Shown here: positions 53,291-60,936 of the stretch, piece after piece
Position numbering within the stretch: position 1 is the first letter of the stretch
Layout: each line of letters begins with the position of its first letter
DNA from: Ga0074139 sp964515195
Lineage (GTDB): Bacteria > Bdellovibrionota > Bdellovibrionia > Bdellovibrionales > Bdellovibrionaceae
Assembly: GCA_964515195.1 (NCBI GenBank)
Contig: CAZETK010000007.1
Location: 1-64,000 of the forward strand
DNA: 64,000 bases
Direction of reading: 5' to 3'
The notes under the pieces: generated by a model
What the model was told of the DNA's origin: nothing
The model's database searches: none
The model's input: only the letters and a program-made list of their open reading frames with translations
Program-made: the position numbers and the translations under genes

Positions 53291-53803
53291 CTAATGCCGC
53301 AAATCCACTTTCTGATGTCGACCCGGCTGATAGATGTCTTCTCTTGCCATTTTTTTTACAAAACCCATGGCGCGCGCGACCGGTGAACTGGGCTCATCCC
53401 AAAACTCCACGTCTTCCATTTCAAGCCTTAATAAAACCAGACCTTCAGTTTCAAGCCCCTCTGTGAACCAGCCTTTTAGATTGGAGTCCCAGATCTCTTC
53501 CATTTTTTTCCGATCATAGATCTCAGTGGCGATACCAGAAGTGGAAAGGAATTTGCTTTGCTCTAAAGAAGAAAGGGTTACGTTAACCCGGGGATTTTCA
53601 CGAACCTGACGCATCAGCGCGCTATTCTGCAAAGCAAAAAACCAAAGGTGTCCATTTTCATCGACTTCTTGCACATACATGGGACGGCTGACAGGGATGC
53701 CATCCGCCGGAAGTGTTGTGACCATTGCCACTCGCAGATCTTCAATGATTTGACCGATGATATGGTAATTTTCTTGAGAGGACTGTTTTAAGGTATTTTT
53801 CAT
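53291..53803 (-). CDS. Pyridoxamine 5'-phosphate oxidase-like flavin-binding protein
   Basis: 170 residues from ATG 53803, just after AGGAGGCAAC; an upstream in-frame start at 53836 lacks a site. The split-barrel pattern is seen in RVAMVTTLPADGIPVSRPMY, HLWFFALQNSALMRQVRENP, RVNVTLSSLEQSKFLSTSGI and VEFWDEPSS, matching the general stress protein 26 branch (COG3871). These bind FMN or related flavins and are linked to stress responses, with reactions mostly unknown. Monocistronic. Confidence 0.8.
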   Translation of the reverse strand: MKNTLKQSSQENYHIIGQIIEDLRVAMVTTLPADGIPVSRPMYVQEVDENGHLWFFALQNSALMRQVRENPRVNVTLSSLEQSKFLSTSGIATEIYDRKKMEEIWDSNLKGWFTEGLETEGLVLLRLEMEDVEFWDEPSSPVARAMGFVKKMAREDIYQPGRHQKVDLRH

Positions 53804-54055
53804 GTTGCCTCCTGACTTTTTTAATAAGCAATCCATGTGCCCCGAGCAAAGGGTGTCAGTTGAGTTCCAAATTAAAGCGCCAGGAGTTTACGACTATCAA
53901 GTGTCAGAATTCCCCAAGCGTAAGAATTACTCCATTGATTTTTGGCAGATAATCAGGGGGACAATTTCGCTTCTGATATTTCATTGCCATGATAAGGACC
54001 TGTCACCAAACTCAGTTATCAGACTGCAATACTTCTACTTTAACGGAGGAAATCT

Positions 54056-54490
54056 ATGAAATCACTCATCACACTACCCCTAACTTTGCTGGCCTTTGCG
54101 GCTTGGGCTCAAACACCAAGCTCCCCTGGCACAGGTGCCACTACTCCAACACAAGCCTGTAATCAATTGGTCGAGGCGGCCAAAGCCGATAACTTTGAGG
54201 CTGTTATGAATCTCACAGTTCGGCCTCCACAAGCCAAAGCTAAAAAGCAAGATAAAATGATCGAGAAAAAATTTGATAAAATGTCCCAAAGCTATTTATC
54301 TGATATCCAGACAATGAATTGCGGAAATGAGAACGTGGTTCAAGACCATGCAACCGTCACGGCACAGACCAAAGATGGACAACGTTTGATTCCCTTTGTC
54401 CAGCAGGACGGCCAATGGAAGTTCGATATGAGAGCTTATAAAGCTTTTTACAATATCGATTCAAAGGCTAAAAAGGGCAAAAAGATGTAA
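54056..54490 (+). CDS. Exported protein, DUF4878-like, function unknown
   Basis: 144 residues; ATG 54056 follows GGAGGAAATCT. The signal peptide LITLPLTLLAFAAWAQT is clear. The mature part ACNQLVEAAKADNFEAVMNL, then MNCGNENVVQDHATVTAQTK and IPFVQQDGQWKFDMRAYKAF fits the NTF2-like DUF4878 pattern of small envelope proteins. The C-terminus is Lys-rich (KAKKGKKM). It ends at a strong terminator. Two Cys could form a disulfide. Confidence 0.65.
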   Translation: MKSLITLPLTLLAFAAWAQTPSSPGTGATTPTQACNQLVEAAKADNFEAVMNLTVRPPQAKAKKQDKMIEKKFDKMSQSYLSDIQTMNCGNENVVQDHATVTAQTKDGQRLIPFVQQDGQWKFDMRAYKAFYNIDSKAKKGKKM

Positions 54491-54515
54491 TGTCCGAAAC
54501 TGCAAACGATCATCT

Positions 54516-54555
54516 GCAAAAGAGGCGGCTCTAAAGGTCGCCTCTTTTGCTTTTT
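54516..54555. terminator. Rho-independent terminator between convergent genes
   Basis: GCAAAAGAGGCG (54516-54527) pairs perfectly with CGCCTCTTTTGC (54539-54550) around an 11-base loop, followed by TTTTT. The A4/T4 in the stem allow use from both sides, serving the exported protein gene (stop 54490) and murI (stop 54580). Confidence 0.9.
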
Positions 54556-54579
54556 AAAGTCTTCGATTACCAAGTGCTT

Positions 54580-55374
54580 TTATACTTTTGTAACAGAGGT
54601 AAATTTCTGAGCGCCCAAGATTTTTCGAGCAAACTGCTCGAATGATTCGGCATCATCCGAGCAAAGCAACTCGATACGATTTCTATGGAGAGATTTTCCA
54701 AGACGTTCTTGTTCAAAAAAATCAACAATCTGTTGAGACAGCACTTCTCCCGAATCCACCAGCGTTACTTCAGGCCCTGTGGCCTTCTGGATGGCCTCAC
54801 GAAGAATCGGATAGTGAGTGCAACCTAGAATGATGGTGTCAACACCTTCATCCAACAGAGGCTTTACATAACGGAAAACAACTAAATTTGTAAGAGGGTC
54901 CGAGTCCCATCCCTCTTCAGCCAGCGGCACCAAAAGAGGAGCTGGAACTGAGTACAACTCGCAAGCCTGATCTTGAATGTGGCGACGAAGAGCCTTCTCG
55001 TAGGCGCGGCTGCGAACAGTCGCTTTTGTCCCTAAAAGACCGATCTTGCGATTCGCAGTTTTTAACAAAGCGGCCTTGGTTCCCGGATCAATGACATTAA
55101 AGACCGGAAGCTCTTCAAATTGGCTTTCAGAATACTGGGCCGATGCCGAGTTACAGGCAATTACTAGAGCCTTGACGTTATAGCTTTTCAACAGTTCAAG
55201 ATTTTGTTCTGTGTAACGAAGGATTGTTTCAGCGGACTTCGTCCCGTAGGGGAGACGCGCAGTGTCCCCTAAGTAAACAAAATTTTCATTTGGTAGGCTT
55301 TTCATCAAAGACTTAAGGACCGTCAGTCCTCCAAGCCCCGAATCAAACACCCCAATCGCGCGGTCATCGGTCAT
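54580..55374 (-). CDS. murI: Glutamate racemase
   Basis: 264 residues. It makes D-glutamate for peptidoglycan. Signature sequences: AIGVFDSGLGGLTVLKSL with the first catalytic region, ALVIACNSASAQY with catalytic Cys (CNSAS), and ILGCTHYPILREAI with the second catalytic Cys (GCTHYP). The length is standard. Its ATG overlaps the 3' end of the purine enzyme gene by four bases, so they are coupled. Confidence 0.95.
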   Translation of the reverse strand: MTDDRAIGVFDSGLGGLTVLKSLMKSLPNENFVYLGDTARLPYGTKSAETILRYTEQNLELLKSYNVKALVIACNSASAQYSESQFEELPVFNVIDPGTKAALLKTANRKIGLLGTKATVRSRAYEKALRRHIQDQACELYSVPAPLLVPLAEEGWDSDPLTNLVVFRYVKPLLDEGVDTIILGCTHYPILREAIQKATGPEVTLVDSGEVLSQQIVDFFEQERLGKSLHRNRIELLCSDDAESFEQFARKILGAQKFTSVTKV

Positions 55375-56420
55375 GCATTCAATCCGTGAGCTTTCGACTC
55401 ACGGATTCCGTTAGAGGACATCTCGATAAAGCGGGCTTTTTCTGGAACTTCATGAAGGTTGTAGGCATTGATGTAACTCATCCCGCTTCGAATACCGCCA
55501 CAAAGTTCCATTATCACATCCCGCGCCCGTCCTTTAATAGGTACAGAGGTGCTCTCCCCTTCTGGCGCCATGCCTTCCGGCACGCCACCACGCCAAGAGT
55601 CTTGGGCCTTACGGGATGCCATGCCTCGATAAGCTTTACGCCCCTGGATAATTTCGCCTGGCGTTTCCATGGTTCCACTTAAAAGACTTCCCACCATGAC
55701 AGCTTCAGCCCCAGCCGCCAAAGCTTTCATAATATCACCCGAGGTGCGAAGCCCTCCATCGGCAATAACAGGAACATTGTAATCACGTGCGACCTCAACA
55801 CATAAAGCAATGGCGGTCAGCTGTGGAATACCGCAACCAGTAATAATTCGAGTGGTGCACATCGAGCCAGGTCCAATACCGACCTTAATGGCATCAGCCC
55901 CGGCCTCAATCAGATCACGGGCGGCATCGGGCATCGCCAGATTACCAGCGATCAACTCTACTTGAGGAAATTTATCTTTCAACCACTTCATCATTTCCAG
56001 CATTTGAACGGAGTGCCCGTGGGCAATGTCGATTGTAATTAAATTCACGCCCGCTGCCACCAGGGCTTGAGCCCGCTCTTTGGACTCCTCCCCGACGCCA
56101 ACACTGGCTGAAATAACGGGAGTGCCCGCAGCTCTGACTTGGGCCACCTGCTCCACTTGCTCTTGAATACTCATAAAGCGATGAAGAATTCCAAGGCCTC
56201 CCAACTCACTCATTGCCATGGCCATAGGTGCTTCCGTTATGGTGTCCATATTGGCGGATATAAAGGGGATTTGAATTTTTTTGGTTTTGGTCAGCCGTGT
56301 CTCTAGTACGGGATCCTTACGGGAGCGAATATCAGACTTGGATGGCACCAGTAGTACGTCATCGAAAGTCAGTCCACGATCACGGTTTTTTATATCCTGC
56401 CAGCTAAAAAACAAACTCAT
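55371..56420 (-). CDS. IMP dehydrogenase/GMP reductase family enzyme without CBS domains
   Basis: 349 residues from ATG 56420 after GAGGTGG. TIM barrel with LTFDDVLLVPSKSDIRSR, IKVGIGPGSMCTTRIITG carrying the catalytic Cys and Thr, and PVIADGGLRTSGDIMKALAA. The CBS pair that IMPDH inserts after ~90 residues is absent. The flap is short (GMASRKAQDSWRGG) and lacks the Arg-Tyr dyad IMPDH needs for hydrolysis, which favours GMP reductase (GMP to IMP). The CGIPQLTAI segment is more IMPDH-like, so the call stays open. Coupled to murI and to the membrane protein upstream. Confidence 0.8.
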   Translation of the reverse strand: MSLFFSWQDIKNRDRGLTFDDVLLVPSKSDIRSRKDPVLETRLTKTKKIQIPFISANMDTITEAPMAMAMSELGGLGILHRFMSIQEQVEQVAQVRAAGTPVISASVGVGEESKERAQALVAAGVNLITIDIAHGHSVQMLEMMKWLKDKFPQVELIAGNLAMPDAARDLIEAGADAIKVGIGPGSMCTTRIITGCGIPQLTAIALCVEVARDYNVPVIADGGLRTSGDIMKALAAGAEAVMVGSLLSGTMETPGEIIQGRKAYRGMASRKAQDSWRGGVPEGMAPEGESTSVPIKGRARDVIMELCGGIRSGMSYINAYNLHEVPEKARFIEMSSNGIRESKAHGLNA

Positions 56421-57075
56421 CGTCCACCTCATGAAGAGAGTTAATAAAAATAGCGAAAACGATCACCAAGCTTAAAAGCAAAAACCCGAAATCCACCAGC
56501 CCTAAAAGCAAGGCGCCAATAGGGTTCTCCCATATAATTCGGTATTGATCAAAGTTTGCTGTCAACCCCATTGGTAGAATCAAAGAAAAGATCAAGATAA
56601 TGGGTATTATTTTCCACCAAGTTTTTCGAAACAGCTTCGAGGAATGCTTCAAAGCGTCCACCTGACCGGTTTGGTATTTGCGCGAAAAAAGGACGACAAA
56701 AGGCACAAATGTGTAGCTTAACCACTTCCATATACCCGGCAGAAAAAGTAAAAAGCTCCAGCTTAAGACATGTCCCCAAGCCCGCAGGTGTTCGATGACC
56801 ATCTGTTGAAAATCCCCACGCCAGGTGGGTGTCTTCTTGAGCTGGGCCAGCAGCCAATAGGTGATCAAGAGAGGGAAAAATAGATTCAGCAGGACCGAAA
56901 ATATCGCAATAAACCAAACCCAATTAGGAGTTCCAGAAGGGGATCGAAATAGCGTCTGTAACACCGAGGTGGTCCCAGCATCCATGGTTTGGTAGGTCCA
57001 AATCAGGACGATCCCCGCAAACAAAGAATGTGGTTTAAATCTTTTAAGAACGTCCGTAGCTGTTTGCACGTCCAT
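56404..57075 (-). CDS. Polytopic membrane protein of unknown function
   Basis: 223 residues with about five hydrophobic helices, including LFAGIVLIWTYQ, WFIAIFSVLLNLFFPLLITY, VLSWSFLLFLPGIWKWLSY, IIPIILIFSLILPMGL and GLVDFGFLLLSLVIVFAIF. FVPFVVLFSRKYQTGQVDAL resembles the central loop of YciC/DUF975-type proteins, but not strongly. Its end overlaps the purine enzyme gene by 17 bases. First gene of the run ending in murI. Confidence 0.6.
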   Translation of the reverse strand: MDVQTATDVLKRFKPHSLFAGIVLIWTYQTMDAGTTSVLQTLFRSPSGTPNWVWFIAIFSVLLNLFFPLLITYWLLAQLKKTPTWRGDFQQMVIEHLRAWGHVLSWSFLLFLPGIWKWLSYTFVPFVVLFSRKYQTGQVDALKHSSKLFRKTWWKIIPIILIFSLILPMGLTANFDQYRIIWENPIGALLLGLVDFGFLLLSLVIVFAIFINSLHEVDDEFVF

Positions 57076-57222
57076 TCACACTAGTAGATTGGTTTGAGAC
57101 TTCCAATGAGAATGCATGGCGTCAGTTGCTCGGAAGTCTTGAGGTTCGAAGTTTCTTCTCTTAAATTCTGTAGTTCTTCAAATCGCGACCACAAACTTCT
57201 TTTTAACAAGAAGTCACCAAAG

Positions 57223-57314
57223 GCCTCGGTGGCGAAATTGGTAGACGCACAGGACTTAAAATCCTGGGCTTCCGTAACAGGGGCGTGCCGGTTCGATTCC
57301 GGCCCGAGGCACCA
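57223..57314 (+). tRNA. tRNA-Leu (anticodon TAA)
   Basis: 92 nt with a long variable arm, as expected for leucine. Acceptor GCCTCGG pairs with CCGAGGC, then A and encoded CCA at 57312-57314. The anticodon stem CAGGA/TCCTG encloses CTTAAAA, giving anticodon TAA. The variable arm reads GGCTTCCGTAACAGGGGCGT, and the T arm contains GGTTCGATTCC. A 27-bp repeat shared with the tRNA-Pro region follows 28 bases downstream. Confidence 0.95.
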
Positions 57315-57342
57315 TTCGATACAGTACACGAACCCGCACCTA

Positions 57343-57369
57343 GCATTCCACCACCAACAGAGATGAGCC
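57343..57369 (+). repeat. 27-bp dispersed repeat, copy 2
   Basis: One mismatch to 653-679. It ends exactly one base before the stop codon of the cytochrome c gene (57372-57370). On the minus strand it encodes AHLCWWWNA, matching the start of the transposase relic near tRNA-Pro; beyond the 27 bp the two sites are unrelated. Confidence 0.6.
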
Positions 57370-57813
57370 CTATTTTTTATCGTTGCTTCTAAAGTATTCA
57401 AGGATGGCTCGCGCCTCTTCCTCGCTTACGTTTTGGAAAGTCATGGGAACCATGAACTCTGCCAACATCTCTCGTGCCGTTGGATCTTTTTCCAACATTT
57501 CAGCCGGATTTAAGATCATATTCATGATCCATTCAGGCGCTCTTCTTTCGGTCACTCCTTTAAGTGAAGGCCCCACATATTTTTCATCAACTCTATGGCA
57601 AGCGGCACACTTGGCGGTAAATATATCCGCCCCTTTCTTGACAAGGTCAGGTTGCAACTCCGCCTCTAAAGTTAGGGATTTAATAGGACCAATCCCCAGA
57701 CTGTTTGCCCCGCCTGCTTCTGAGACTGTGGCGCTGTCTTGCGGGGCCTCTTTTTTAGTGCAGCCAATGACTACGAAAAGAATAATAGCACTAGTAAGAA
57801 TAGCTTTTTGCAT
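57370..57813 (-). CDS. Monoheme cytochrome c lipoprotein next to nosZ
   Basis: 147 residues; ATG 57813 follows AAGGAGAACAAA. Lipobox ILFVVIGCTKKE gives a membrane-anchored periplasmic protein. A class I cytochrome c domain has heme site KCAACHRVDEKYVGPSLKGV and a probable axial Met in FMVPMTFQNVSEEE. Divergent from nosZ across a symmetric inverted repeat, which suggests shared control and a role as direct electron donor to NosZ, as cytochromes c in other clade II nos clusters. The partnership is inferred. Confidence 0.85.
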   Translation of the reverse strand: MQKAILTSAIILFVVIGCTKKEAPQDSATVSEAGGANSLGIGPIKSLTLEAELQPDLVKKGADIFTAKCAACHRVDEKYVGPSLKGVTERRAPEWIMNMILNPAEMLEKDPTAREMLAEFMVPMTFQNVSEEEARAILEYFRSNDKK

Positions 57814-57843
57814 TTTGTTCTCCTTAATACCAAACTAGACTCG

Positions 57844-57899
57844 CACAACTTTTATACTAGATAGATGACGATGATCATGTTTGGCTACTAAAAGTTGTG
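57844..57899. promoter_or_regulatory. 11-bp inverted repeat in the cytochrome c / nosZ divergent promoter
   Basis: CACAACTTTTA (57844-57854) is perfectly mirrored by TAAAAGTTGTG (57889-57899), with centres 45 bp apart, about four helical turns. An ATGATCAT palindrome sits near the middle (57871-57878). The arrangement lies 30 bp from one start codon and 36 bp from the other, suiting a regulator that controls both promoters. No canonical FNR box (TTGAT-N4-ATCAA) is present. Confidence 0.5.
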
Positions 57900-57935
57900 G
57901 CAAATTCGACTTAATACGAAATGAAAGGATGGGCC

Positions 57936-59903
57936 ATGAGATATCTTAACAGAAATAAGGTCATTATCGGAGCCTGCATAGTTTTCGCTGCTTCTTTAGT
58001 CGCCTGCACACCCAAGAAAGCCCCCACTCCCGGAGGTGCGGCCTTAAGCAAAAATGCCGCTGAAAAAGTGTATGTTGCTCCAGGAAAATTTGATACGTTT
58101 TACGCGTTTCTTTCGGGCGGCTTCAGCGGACAGCTTGCCGCTTATGGACTTCCATCGGGTCGGCTGTTGAAAATTATTCCGGTATTTTCGGTCAATCCTG
58201 AAAATGGGTATGGTTTCACTGAAGAGTCAAAAAAAATGCTGAACACAAGTAACGGATTTGTGCCTTGGGATGACTCACATCACACACAGTTTTCGTTAAC
58301 AGATGGCTTGGTCGATGGACGCTACGTTTTTATCAATGCTAATAATACACCTCGTATCGCAAAGATTGATTTAACCACTTTTAAAACAACTGAAATTATC
58401 GAAATTCCAAACTCGGGCGGGAATCACGGTTCTCCCTATTTAACCGAGAACACAGAGTATTTGATCGCCTCCACTCGCTTCACCATTCCTTACCCCAATA
58501 AAGACGTCCCAATTGACACCATGAAGGAAAAGGCTAAGGGAACCATTTCATTCATCAAATTCAATAAAGACGAAAAGATGGAAGTGGCTTTCCAGCTGTT
58601 GGTACCAGGTATTGACTACGACCTGGCCTCGTGCGGAAAAGGCATGTCCCACGGTTATTGTTTCCTGACTTCCTATAATTCCGAAAAAGCCACCACGTTG
58701 ATCGAAATCAATGCCTCGAAGAACGACAAAGATCTGTTGGCGATCGTGAACTGGAAAAAGGCCGAAGCCTGTGTGGCAGGGGGAAAAGCGAAGACCGTCG
58801 ACGGCCCCCATTTCCACAATCAGCTTAACGAAGAGACTCATACAGCCACTTCAGTTAAAATCGATAAAGTAGCAATGTTGGATGTAAACGACTGCGAAGG
58901 CGTGCTGTACTACGCCCCTGTCGCAAAGTCTCCTCACGGAGCCGATGTTGATCCCACCGGTCAATATATTGTCGCCGGCGGCAAACTCGCGGCACAAATT
59001 ACGGCCTATGATTTCAAAAAGATCCAAAAAGCCATCGATGAAAAAAAATACTCCGGTGATTATGACGGGATCAAAGTTCTTGATTACCAAGCTGTACTGG
59101 CGGGTGAAGTCCAGAAGCCTTGTCTGGGCCCCCTCCATACTGAGTTTGATGGAAAGGGTTATGGCTACACTTCCTGCTTCGTCAGTTCTGAAGTTGTAAA
59201 ATGGAAAATTGGGACTTGGGAAGTCGTTGACCGCATACCCACTTACTACTCTCTGGGTCACATAATGATTCCCGGAAGCGGATCTAAAAAACCTTGGGGT
59301 CAATATCTTTTGGCCATGAACAAGATCACCAAAGATCGCTACCTTCCAGTCGGGCCTGAGTTGCCCCATGCTGCTCAGCTGATCGATATCTCAGGCAATA
59401 AAATGGAACTTTTGCTGGATTTCCCAACCGTGGGCGAGCCGCACTACGCTGTCGCGCTGGAAGCCGATCTTATCAAAGACAAAGTCAAAAAGATTTACCC
59501 GCTGGAACACAATAAACATCCCTACGTGACTAAGTCCGAAAAAGACGTGCGTGTCGTCAGGGAAGGAAATGTGGTTCATGTCTATGGAACCGCCATACGC
59601 TCTCACTTTATGCCGGATAATATCGAAGGCATACGGGTCGGTGATAAAGTTTACTTTCATATCACCAATTTGGAGCAAGATTGGGACATCCCCCACGGTT
59701 TTACGATATTGGGTACCACCACTGCAGAACTGCTGCTAATGCCTGGAGAAACAAACACACTTGTATGGGAGCCTAAAAAGGCTGGTGTTTATCCTTTCTA
59801 CTGTACAGATTTCTGCTCAGCCCTTCATCAGGAAATGCAAGGCTACGTTAGGGTATCGGCACCTGGAGCTTCGACTCCAATAAAATTTAATAAAGGAAAA
59901 TAA
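57936..59903 (+). CDS. nosZ: Nitrous oxide reductase, clade II (Sec-type, lipoprotein form)
   Basis: 655 residues from ATG 57936 (AAGGA upstream; ATG 57921 would break the signal). Reduces N2O to N2 in the periplasm. The signal has no twin arginine and ends in a lipobox LVACTPKK, so it is a Sec-exported lipoprotein. The beta-propeller CuZ ligands are visible: DSHHTQFS, GNHGSPY, SPHGADV, PLHTEFD, LGHIMI and ELPHAAQL. The C-terminal cupredoxin CuA site is FYCTDFCSALHQEMQGY with the upstream His in AIRSHFMPD. Downstream genes form its maturation operon. Confidence 0.96.
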   Translation: MRYLNRNKVIIGACIVFAASLVACTPKKAPTPGGAALSKNAAEKVYVAPGKFDTFYAFLSGGFSGQLAAYGLPSGRLLKIIPVFSVNPENGYGFTEESKKMLNTSNGFVPWDDSHHTQFSLTDGLVDGRYVFINANNTPRIAKIDLTTFKTTEIIEIPNSGGNHGSPYLTENTEYLIASTRFTIPYPNKDVPIDTMKEKAKGTISFIKFNKDEKMEVAFQLLVPGIDYDLASCGKGMSHGYCFLTSYNSEKATTLIEINASKNDKDLLAIVNWKKAEACVAGGKAKTVDGPHFHNQLNEETHTATSVKIDKVAMLDVNDCEGVLYYAPVAKSPHGADVDPTGQYIVAGGKLAAQITAYDFKKIQKAIDEKKYSGDYDGIKVLDYQAVLAGEVQKPCLGPLHTEFDGKGYGYTSCFVSSEVVKWKIGTWEVVDRIPTYYSLGHIMIPGSGSKKPWGQYLLAMNKITKDRYLPVGPELPHAAQLIDISGNKMELLLDFPTVGEPHYAVALEADLIKDKVKKIYPLEHNKHPYVTKSEKDVRVVREGNVVHVYGTAIRSHFMPDNIEGIRVGDKVYFHITNLEQDWDIPHGFTILGTTTAELLLMPGETNTLVWEPKKAGVYPFYCTDFCSALHQEMQGYVRVSAPGASTPIKFNKGK

Positions 59904-59915
59904 CGGTTCGCTGGT

Positions 59916-59940
59916 AAGGGGCCTTTGAAACAGGCCCCTT
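59916..59940 (+). other. Stable hairpin between nosZ and the next nos gene
   Basis: AAGGGGCCT (59916-59924) pairs with AGGCCCCTT (59932-59940) around a seven-base loop, 13 bases after the nosZ stop. It is not followed by a T run, so it more likely protects the nosZ 3' end or gives partial termination than full termination, which would lower expression of the maturation genes relative to nosZ. Confidence 0.6.
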
Positions 59941-59958
59941 CGAATTTGGAGGTGTATT

Positions 59959-60528
59959 ATGAAGGGTTCTGCAATTCGGCTGGGCCTCCTTGTTAGTGTA
60001 ATTTTGCTGGGCACCACGATGCTGCTTCCTCTATGGGATATTGCTATTTTCGCGCCTCAATACCCGGAAGGCTTAAGTCTTCATATCTGGTTAAATAAAA
60101 TTTCAGGAGATTTAGCCAACATCAATATTCTGAACCATTATGTCGGAATGATGCCCATTACGCCTACAGATATTCCAGAGTTGATTTATTTTCCGAAGTT
60201 AGTGGCCGGGATTATGGGACTTGGCGTGATGGCTCTCGTTTTACCGCGTCTCTGGAGCGTGGGACTTTATTTTTTAAGCTTTTCCACCTTCTCACTTTTC
60301 GCGCTTTATGATTTTTGGAAGTGGGAGTACAATTATGGGCATAACCTCAGCCCTGATGCACCGATCAAAGTACCGGGCATGAGTTATCAACCACCACTTT
60401 TTGGGACAGAAACACTTTTGAATATTACGATTTATTCCTATCCTGCCGTGGGTGGATGGTTGATGATGGTTTCCTACTTCATTGTCGCCCTTGTTGTTTT
60501 CTACAAGTATCAAGAATTCCGGAGATAG
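59959..60528 (+). CDS. NosB-like multi-pass membrane protein
   Basis: 189 residues; ATG follows GGAGGTGTATT. About five helices: LGLLVSVILLGTTMLLPLWD, LVAGIMGLGVMALVLP, SVGLYFLSFSTFSLFALYDF and WLMMVSYFIVALVVFYKY. A long external loop includes NYGHNLSPDAPIKVPGMSYQ with possible metal-binding His and Met. Clade II nos clusters characteristically have a membrane protein, NosB, directly after nosZ, which fits position and topology. Its function in N2O reduction is not established. Confidence 0.65.
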   Translation: MKGSAIRLGLLVSVILLGTTMLLPLWDIAIFAPQYPEGLSLHIWLNKISGDLANINILNHYVGMMPITPTDIPELIYFPKLVAGIMGLGVMALVLPRLWSVGLYFLSFSTFSLFALYDFWKWEYNYGHNLSPDAPIKVPGMSYQPPLFGTETLLNITIYSYPAVGGWLMMVSYFIVALVVFYKYQEFRR

Positions 60529-60534
60529 AGCATA

Positions 60535-60936
60535 ATGGTTTCCTGGTTACGGCTTATTGTCGTTTTGCTGACTTCCATTGTATTTCTGTATGGCTGTACA
60601 GAAAAAAGCGTTGAGCCAATAGTTTACGGTCAGGATTACTGCGACCATTGCAAAATGCAAATCACAGACCGACGTTATGGCGGCACCCTTTTGACGAAAC
60701 AAGGACGGACATTGAAATTTGACTCAATCGAATGCTTGGCTCACAGCAAGGCTGTCTTAAAAGATAATGTTAAAGAAATCTACTTCGTGGATTTTATAAC
60801 CTCACAATTGACTCCTCAGGGAAAGATTCAGTTGTATAAAAATACCAACCAACACGGCCCGATGGGCACCCATATACAAGCCCATTCGGAAGAAGTAAGT
60901 CTTCCAAAAGTAAACCTAGAAGAGATCAAACCATGA
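60535..60936 (+). CDS. nosL: NosL copper-binding lipoprotein
   Basis: 133 residues; start after GGAGATAGAG. Lipobox TSIVFLYGCTEK anchors it at the outer membrane or inner-membrane outer face. QDYCDHCKMQITDRRYGG is the NosL copper(I) site with Cys/Cys/Met, and GRTLKFDSIECLAHSK is conserved. NosL delivers copper for CuZ assembly in NosZ through NosDFY. It overlaps nosD by four bases. Confidence 0.92.
   Translation: MVSWLRLIVVLLTSIVFLYGCTEKSVEPIVYGQDYCDHCKMQITDRRYGGTLLTKQGRTLKFDSIECLAHSKAVLKDNVKEIYFVDFITSQLTPQGKIQLYKNTNQHGPMGTHIQAHSEEVSLPKVNLEEIKP

Noticed and set aside
57081..57401. 106-codon frame on the minus strand across tRNA-Leu
   Set aside because: It reads straight through the tRNA gene in antisense, a well-known false gene, and has no ribosome site.
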